A stretch of DNA of 26,453 nt. Source: JBNKVT01 sp050299335. GTDB taxonomy: Bacteria > Pseudomonadota > Alphaproteobacteria > Rhodobacterales > Rhodobacteraceae. Every line of letters starts with the position of its first letter. Position 1 is the first letter of the stretch. The notes below the pieces were generated by a model. The model was not told the DNA's origin. It did no database searches and saw only the letters and a list, made by a program, of their open reading frames with translations. The position numbers were made by a program, and so were the translations under genes. The stretch covers positions 1-26,453 of the forward strand of contig JBNKVT010000036.1 of the NCBI GenBank assembly GCA_050299335.1, written 5' to 3'. Of this stretch, positions 21,923-26,453 are shown one piece after another.

Positions 21923-22903
21923 ATGTCAACTATTCCCAACCGCACACTTCCTCCCCTCAATCCACTCAAGGCGTTCGAGGCGGCGGCGCGGCACAACAGC
22001 CTGACCCTTGCCGCGGAAGAGCTGAACGTCAGCCAGGTCGCCGTCAGCCGACAAGTTCGGGTGCTTGAGGATTACATGGGTGTCACCCTGTTCCGCCGCC
22101 TCAACCGCGGGATCGAACTGACCCGCGAGGGCATCTCGTTGTTCAAAGGCGTCGGTCAGGCCTTCCAAGACATTGAAGAGGCGACCAAAACCGTGTCCCG
22201 TCGGGGGCAGCGCAATATCTTGGCCATCCAGTCCTATGTCACGTTTTCGCGCGGCTGGCTGATGCCCCGGCTCGGGGATTTTCACAAGGCCCATCCCCGC
22301 ATCGAAGTGCGACTGTCGTCATCGCCGGAAGCAGCGGATTTCGACACTGACAACCTGGACGCCGCGATACGCGGCGGCGATGGCAACTGGCCTGGTCTGC
22401 ATGCAGAGAAACTGGCGGACATGGAGCTGATCCCGGTCTGTTCGTCCGGCTTCCTCGCCGAAAACCCTATGAGCCGGATCGAAGATCTCTCCAAGGTCAA
22501 GCTGCTGCACTCGATGGCCCGGCCAAGGGATTGGTCGTCGTGGCTGGATTCGGTCGGCGCGGGTTTCGCTCCGAAAAACCGCCTTTTGTTCGAAAACAGC
22601 GCGCTGGCATATGAGGGTGCGCTCATGGATTTGGGTGTCGCAATTGCGAACCGCCATTTCGTTCAGACCCAACTCTGTGCCGGAACGCTAGTCGCGCCGT
22701 TCGAACAAGGCTGCCGAACCGGGGAAAGCTACTACTTGACCTGGCCAAAGGACGAACCGCCTTCCTCGCCGCTGCTGAAATTCCTCGATTGGATCCGTAT
22801 CCACTTTGCGCCTGACGAGGCCAACTACGCCGGATCGGCGATAAAGCCGCCTCACCCGCTCGAAGATGTAACGCCACTTTCGCGTTCAGGGTCTTCGGCC
22901 TGA
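21923..22903 (+). CDS. LysR family transcriptional regulator (GcvA-like), copy 1
   Basis: A 326-residue regulator. The ATG at 21923 gives MSTIPNRTLPPLNPLKAFEA; the frame extends to 21848 without family sequence. The N-terminal helix-turn-helix (about 13-70) reads SLTLAAEELNVSQVAVSRQV and GVTLFRRLNRGIELTREG. The effector domain has LAIQSYVTFSRGWLMPRLGD, HPRIEVRLSSSPE, LDAAIRGGDGNWPGL, KLLHSMARPRDW and SYYLTWPKDEPPS. It is very similar throughout to the LysR protein encoded tail-to-tail on the other strand. The last 52 bases overlap that gene. Its upstream neighbour is a DUF983 gene, so the regulated target is not evident from position. Confidence 0.93.
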   Translation: MSTIPNRTLPPLNPLKAFEAAARHNSLTLAAEELNVSQVAVSRQVRVLEDYMGVTLFRRLNRGIELTREGISLFKGVGQAFQDIEEATKTVSRRGQRNILAIQSYVTFSRGWLMPRLGDFHKAHPRIEVRLSSSPEAADFDTDNLDAAIRGGDGNWPGLHAEKLADMELIPVCSSGFLAENPMSRIEDLSKVKLLHSMARPRDWSSWLDSVGAGFAPKNRLLFENSALAYEGALMDLGVAIANRHFVQTQLCAGTLVAPFEQGCRTGESYYLTWPKDEPPSSPLLKFLDWIRIHFAPDEANYAGSAIKPPHPLEDVTPLSRSGSSA

Positions 22904-23778
22904 ATACGGTCCCGCATCCAGTCGAGGAACTTGATCAGGGTCCGTGATGGCGCGGTGTTCGTGGGCCAGGTCAGGAAATACCCCTCTCCGCTGTAGCAGG
23001 TCAGGTCACCGAATGGCGCGACAAGGTTACCGTTCTGCAACTGGCGCTTGACGAAGATCTTGACAGCCAGCGCAACTCCGCCGTCCAAAGAAGCCGCCTC
23101 ATAGGCCAAGGCAGAGCTTTCGAAACGTATCCCGGGCTCGGTGTCGACATCCGCGCCGACCCGCTTGGTCCATGCGGCCCAGTCCGTCGGCCGGGCCATG
23201 GAATGCAGCAGGCGGGCCCGGGCCAGATCGTTCGGTTCGAACAGGTCATGCTGTTGTTGGTAGAGCGGCGTGCAGATCGGGATCAGCTCGACATCGACCA
23301 GTTTCTCCGAATGCAGCTCTGGCCAGTCGCCCTTTCCCGCCCGGATCGCGGCATCAAGGTTCTGGCTTTCGAAATCGACAGGCGCGATGGAGGAGCTCAG
23401 GCGCACCTCGATCCGGGGATGCTTGTCGTGGAAATCCGTCAGGCGCGGTATCAGCCAGCGCTGGGAAAATGTCGTGTACGACTGAATGGCCAAGATGTCG
23501 CGCCGCCCACGCCGCGATACCCGACGCGATGCTGTGGCGATATCCTGAAAGGCATGCGCGATGCCTTCGTAAAGTTGGCGCCCCTCGTCCGTCAGTTCGA
23601 CCCCCCGGTGCAGACGCCGGAACAGAGTCACGCCAAGGTAATCCTCCAGTGTCTTGACCTGTCGACTGACGGCCACCTGGCTGACATTCAATTCTTCAGC
23701 GGCCAGCGTCAGGCTGCATAGCCGTGCCGCAACCTCGAATGTCCGTAGGGGATTGAGAGGAGGAATAGGGCTGGTCAT
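22852..23778 (-). CDS. LysR family transcriptional regulator (GcvA-like), copy 2
   Basis: A 308-residue regulator. The ATG at 23778 gives MTSPIPPLNPLRTFEVAARL, which lines up with copy 1; a TTG at 23841 would add 21 residues and cannot be excluded, as neither has a strong ribosome site. The helix-turn-helix has SLTLAAEELNVSQVAVSRQV, identical to copy 1, and GVTLFRRLHRGVELTDEG. The effector domain has LAIQSYTTFSQRWLIPRLTD, LDAAIRAGKGDWPELHSEKL and LLHSMARPTDW. It lies 132 bases downstream of the thiolase gene on the same strand and may be partly cotranscribed with it, so regulation of the thiolase/CoA-ligase operon is a reasonable guess. Confidence 0.92.
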   Translation of the reverse strand: MTSPIPPLNPLRTFEVAARLCSLTLAAEELNVSQVAVSRQVKTLEDYLGVTLFRRLHRGVELTDEGRQLYEGIAHAFQDIATASRRVSRRGRRDILAIQSYTTFSQRWLIPRLTDFHDKHPRIEVRLSSSIAPVDFESQNLDAAIRAGKGDWPELHSEKLVDVELIPICTPLYQQQHDLFEPNDLARARLLHSMARPTDWAAWTKRVGADVDTEPGIRFESSALAYEAASLDGGVALAVKIFVKRQLQNGNLVAPFGDLTCYSGEGYFLTWPTNTAPSRTLIKFLDWMRDRIQAEDPERESGVTSSSG

Positions 23779-23817
23779 GTTCTGTTTTGCCGATACTGGT
23801 GTCGCGAAAGCAGGCTT

Positions 23818-23872
23818 GACCGGATGCAAGTGAATGCCCAAGAGGCACTTTCCCGCGCGTCGCCATCCGGTC
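23818..23872. repeat. Inverted repeat between thiolase and LysR copy 2
   Basis: GACCGGATG (23818-23826) and CATCCGGTC (23864-23872) are perfect 9-base arms around a 37-base interior that itself contains TGCC-CAAGA-GGCA. In minus-strand RNA this folds into a nested stem-loop between the thiolase stop and the LysR start. It could be a processing or attenuation structure or a weak terminator; no T-run follows. Confidence 0.5.
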
Positions 23873-23910
23873 GACTGATCACCTGTTTACACCGAGCCGG
23901 GGCCAAATAG

Positions 23911-25110
23911 CTACAGCCGTTCCAGCGCGATGGCGATACCCTGTCCGACGCCGATACACATCGTGGCCAGGGATTTTTCACCTGCACGCAGGTCCAATAT
24001 CGCCGTTCCGGTGATTCGCGCGCCCGACATGCCCAGAGGATGTCCCAGCGCAATCGCCCCGCCGTTCCGGTTCACGCGCGGGTCATCGTCAGCAATGCCG
24101 AGATCGCGCAAGGTTGCCAGCCCCTGAGAGGCGAAGGCTTCATTCAGCTCAATGACAGCGAAATCCTCTTGTCGCAGGCCAAGCCGCGCCATCAGCTTCT
24201 TCGACGCTGGCGCCGGACCAAAGCCCATGATGCGCGGCGCGACACCGGCAGTTGCGCCGCCGAGAACCTTGGCAAGGGGAGCCAGGCCTTGCTTTTCAGC
24301 CGCTTCTTTTGTGGCCAGGATCAGCGCCGCTGCGCCGTCGTTGACGCCGGAGGCATTGCCCGCCGTCACAGTCCCGTCTGCCTTGACGAAGGTCTTGAGC
24401 CTTTCAAGGTCAGCAAGGGTGGTCGCGGGCCGGGGATGTTCGTCCCTGTCCACAACGACAGGATCGCCTTTGCGTTGCGGAATGCTCACCTGGGTGATTT
24501 CCTGCGCCAGCCGACCGCTTTCCATCGCCGCACCCGCCTTCTGCTGAGAACGCAGGGCAAAAGCGTCTTGGTCTTCCCGGCTGATATTGAACTCCTCGGC
24601 CACGTTTTCCGCCGTCTCGGGCATGCTGTCGACGCCGTATTGCGCCTTCATTAGCTTGTTGACGAAGCGCCAGCCTATGGTGGTGTCATGGACCTCGTTG
24701 GCGCGGGTAAAGGCGGCCGTCGCCTTGGGCAGCACGAAAGGCGCGCGGGACATGGATTCAACCCCGCCCGCTATAACGAGGTCGGCCTCACCGGCCCTGA
24801 TCGCGCGGGCGGCGGTGATCACCGCGTCCATCCCGGAACCGCAAAGCCGGTTCATCGTCGTGCCCGGCACGCTGTCCGGGAAGCCCGCCAGCAACAGGGA
24901 CATCCGGGCGACGTTGCGGTTGTCCTCGCCCGCCTGGTTGGCGCAGCCAAAGACGACCTCATCGACGGCGGCCAGATCCAGCCCCGGGTTGCGGTCGGCC
25001 AAGGCGCGCAAAGGGATCGCTCCCAGATCGTCGGCGCGCACCGAAGACAGCGCGCCACCGTAGCGACCAATCGGCGTCCGGATGTAGTCACAGATGTAAA
25101 CGTCAGTCAT
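23911..25110 (-). CDS. pcaF: 3-oxoadipyl-CoA/acetyl-CoA thiolase (PcaF-like)
   Basis: A 399-residue thiolase that cleaves a 3-oxoacyl-CoA with CoA. The ATG at 25110 follows AAGGA by 8 bases. Active residues are all present: Cys90 in MNRLCGSGMD, His357 in ALGHPLGMSGA and Cys385 in MCIGVGQG. Stretches typical of the beta-ketoadipyl-CoA thiolase subgroup are GCANQAGEDNRNVARM (55-70), GGVESMSRAPFVLPKA, DTTIGWRFVN (142-151) and DSMPETAENVA (161-171), which favours PcaF/PaaJ function in aromatic degradation. It lies 70 bases downstream of an acyl-CoA synthetase family gene, probably in one operon. No other pca gene is in view, so general acetoacetyl- or oxoacyl-CoA thiolase activity remains possible. 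Confidence 0.9.
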   Translation of the reverse strand: MTDVYICDYIRTPIGRYGGALSSVRADDLGAIPLRALADRNPGLDLAAVDEVVFGCANQAGEDNRNVARMSLLLAGFPDSVPGTTMNRLCGSGMDAVITAARAIRAGEADLVIAGGVESMSRAPFVLPKATAAFTRANEVHDTTIGWRFVNKLMKAQYGVDSMPETAENVAEEFNISREDQDAFALRSQQKAGAAMESGRLAQEITQVSIPQRKGDPVVVDRDEHPRPATTLADLERLKTFVKADGTVTAGNASGVNDGAAALILATKEAAEKQGLAPLAKVLGGATAGVAPRIMGFGPAPASKKLMARLGLRQEDFAVIELNEAFASQGLATLRDLGIADDDPRVNRNGGAIALGHPLGMSGARITGTAILDLRAGEKSLATMCIGVGQGIAIALERL

Positions 25111-25180
25111 GTCCAAAATCCTTGCAGAAAGTTTCCGGCTGCGGCCAAGGCCGCCGCCGGAACAGTCGGGGAGTAACCTA

Positions 25181-26453
25181 TCAGCTAAGAACGATCAGGC
25201 TGTCGCCCGCCCGCGTGCCCTGCCCTTCCGGCAACACGAAGACCGGGTTGATCTCGGCTTCGCTAAGTCGGCCATCCAACGTTTCAGCCATCGCCGAGAA
25301 GGCAATCATCGTGTCGATCAATGCCTCGATATCCGCCTTGGGACTGCCCCGGAACCCTTTCAGAAGCGCACCCGCCTTGATCTCGTCGATCATGTCGCGC
25401 GCGCTGGACCGGTCCAGCGGCAAGAGCCGGATCGCGGCGTCCTTGTAGAGTTCCGTGGTCACGCCGCCCGCGCCGAGCAGCGCATAGGCCCCCAGTTGCG
25501 GATCACGGTTGAAGCCGAGGATCATCTCGACCCCGCCCTTGACCATTTCCTGCACCAGGAAGCCATCGATCTTGGCCGATGTCGCGGCGCGCACGCGGGC
25601 CAGCATGGCCTCGCATTCAGCCCCAACCTCCGATGGGTCCACGTTCAGCGCGACACCGCCCATCTCTGACTTGTGCAGGATCTCGTTCGACAGGATCTTT
25701 ATGACCACGGGGCCGTCGAAGTCCCCGGCCTTCTGCGCGGCCGCCTCGGGGGTTTCCGCCGTGACCTCGCGGGTGACGGAGACGCCGAACCGGGCAAACA
25801 GCTTTTTCGCCTCCGCCTCGTTTAGGGAACCGGGGGCGATGTCGCTGCAATCAACGTCCCTGGCGTTCGAGCCGCTGCCCTGCGACGCGCCGATAGATGT
25901 GGCCAAGGCTTGCAAAGCCGAGGCGCAGCTTTCGGGCGCGGCAAAGGCCGGGATGCCCTGCGTGTTGAGCGTGCGCACGATATTGGGCGCGTCCGGGCTG
26001 ACATAGGCCAGGATCGGCTTGTCGGTCAGCGCCAACGATTCCAGCACCGGCTGCGCCACCAAATCAGGCCGAGGAATGGACGACGACCCGACCACCACGA
26101 CAATCGCGTCGAAGCTCGGGCTTTCCACGAGAATCTTCAGGATCGCGCGGAACAGGTCGGGGCGCAGCCCGGCCAGGGTCACGTCGATCGGGTTCCGGTC
26201 AAGCTCGGCCTCCTTGAGGTCCAGCGCCTGCAGCTTATCACCCGTCTCTTGGTCGGGCGTGGGCATATCCAGCCCAGAAAGACCCACATTGTCAGCCACT
26301 ACGGTCGCGGCACCGCCGGTCGAGGTGACGATGGCCACGCGCTTGCCCTTCATCAGGCGGCCCTGCGCCAGCGCCGCCGGAATATCCAGCAGGTCGGCAA
26401 AGGTCTGGGCGCGGATGATGCCAAGCTGTTTGAACAGCGCGTCATAGACCTCG
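25181..26453 (-). CDS. Acetate-CoA ligase (ADP-forming) family protein, C-terminal part
   Basis: The frame is open from the right edge to a stop at 25181, giving 423 residues; the N-terminus is outside the window. Single-chain family members are usually about 700 residues. The visible part begins within a succinyl-CoA-ligase-like flavodoxin domain: KGKRVAIVTSTGGAATVVAD, DLKEAELDRNPIDVT, DAIVVVVGSSSIPRPDL. An ATP-grasp domain follows: LNEAEAKKLFARFGVSVTRE, GPVVIKILSNEILHKSEMGG, VQEMVKGGVEMILGFNRDPQ, GAYALLGAGGVTTELYKDAA, and AEINPVFVLPEG near the end. Such enzymes interconvert acyl-CoA plus ADP and Pi with acid plus ATP; related proteins serve in aromatic (for example feruloyl-CoA) and short-chain acid metabolism. 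It is followed by the thiolase gene. The specific substrate is not shown. Confidence 0.9.
   Translation of the reverse strand, partial: EVYDALFKQLGIIRAQTFADLLDIPAALAQGRLMKGKRVAIVTSTGGAATVVADNVGLSGLDMPTPDQETGDKLQALDLKEAELDRNPIDVTLAGLRPDLFRAILKILVESPSFDAIVVVVGSSSIPRPDLVAQPVLESLALTDKPILAYVSPDAPNIVRTLNTQGIPAFAAPESCASALQALATSIGASQGSGSNARDVDCSDIAPGSLNEAEAKKLFARFGVSVTREVTAETPEAAAQKAGDFDGPVVIKILSNEILHKSEMGGVALNVDPSEVGAECEAMLARVRAATSAKIDGFLVQEMVKGGVEMILGFNRDPQLGAYALLGAGGVTTELYKDAAIRLLPLDRSSARDMIDEIKAGALLKGFRGSPKADIEALIDTMIAFSAMAETLDGRLSEAEINPVFVLPEGQGTRAGDSLIVLS

Noticed and set aside
1..26453. CRISPR arrays, tRNA genes, insertion sequences, integrases, prophage genes
   Set aside because: No repeat-spacer pattern, cloverleaf gene, transposase or terminal inverted repeat pair was found by reading both strands.

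Overview
The window is GC-rich, densely packed bacterial chromosome. Gene content (TRAP, Bug/TctC and CUT1 sugar transporters, CoA-dependent catabolic enzymes, a MocR regulator, GcvA-like LysR regulators) points to a heterotrophic alphaproteobacterium, most likely of the Rhodobacteraceae/Roseobacter group. That placement is inferred from gene repertoire and composition, not from a marker gene. No tRNA, rRNA, CRISPR array or insertion sequence was seen.

Left third (1-8611). A minus-strand operon runs isochorismatase-fold hydrolase, TRAP substrate-binding protein, small permease, large permease (cut by the window start). Divergent from it is an acyl-CoA dehydrogenase. Then, on the minus strand, come an alpha/beta hydrolase and a translationally coupled solute-binding-like protein with no signal peptide. 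Divergent from these is a Bug/TctC periplasmic receptor with a clear terminator, followed by two overlapping alpha/beta hydrolases.

Middle (8616-17363). A complete CUT1 sugar ABC operon on the minus strand (binding protein, two permeases, ATPase) carries an intergenic stem-loop after the binding-protein gene and a palindrome in its promoter region. Upstream of it is a class III CoA-transferase, divergent from a glycoside hydrolase family 3 enzyme and a second Bug/TctC receptor. Both Bug receptors lack TctA/TctB membrane partners here.

Right third (17363-26453). On the minus strand, 17479-19735 holds the wreck of a Nit1C-type nitrilase cluster. Its four genes are still in canonical order (Sll0783/MSMEG_0572-like protein, Nit6803-type nitrilase, MSMEG_0568-type radical SAM protein, Sll0786-type N-acetyltransferase). 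Each is broken by frameshifts, stop codons, deletions or truncation. Divergent from it is an intact MocR-type regulator, followed by a DUF983 membrane protein. Two closely similar LysR regulators then face each other with overlapping 3' ends. The window closes with a PcaF-type thiolase and the C-terminal part of an ADP-forming acyl-CoA synthetase family protein in one operon.

Taken together this is an accessory catabolic region: several uptake systems interleaved with CoA activation, transfer, dehydrogenation and thiolysis enzymes plus small hydrolases. I see no convincing new multi-gene system. The most informative observation is the decayed Nit1C cluster; the oddest intact genes are the cysteine-less isochorismatase-fold protein and the signal-less binding-protein/hydrolase pair.
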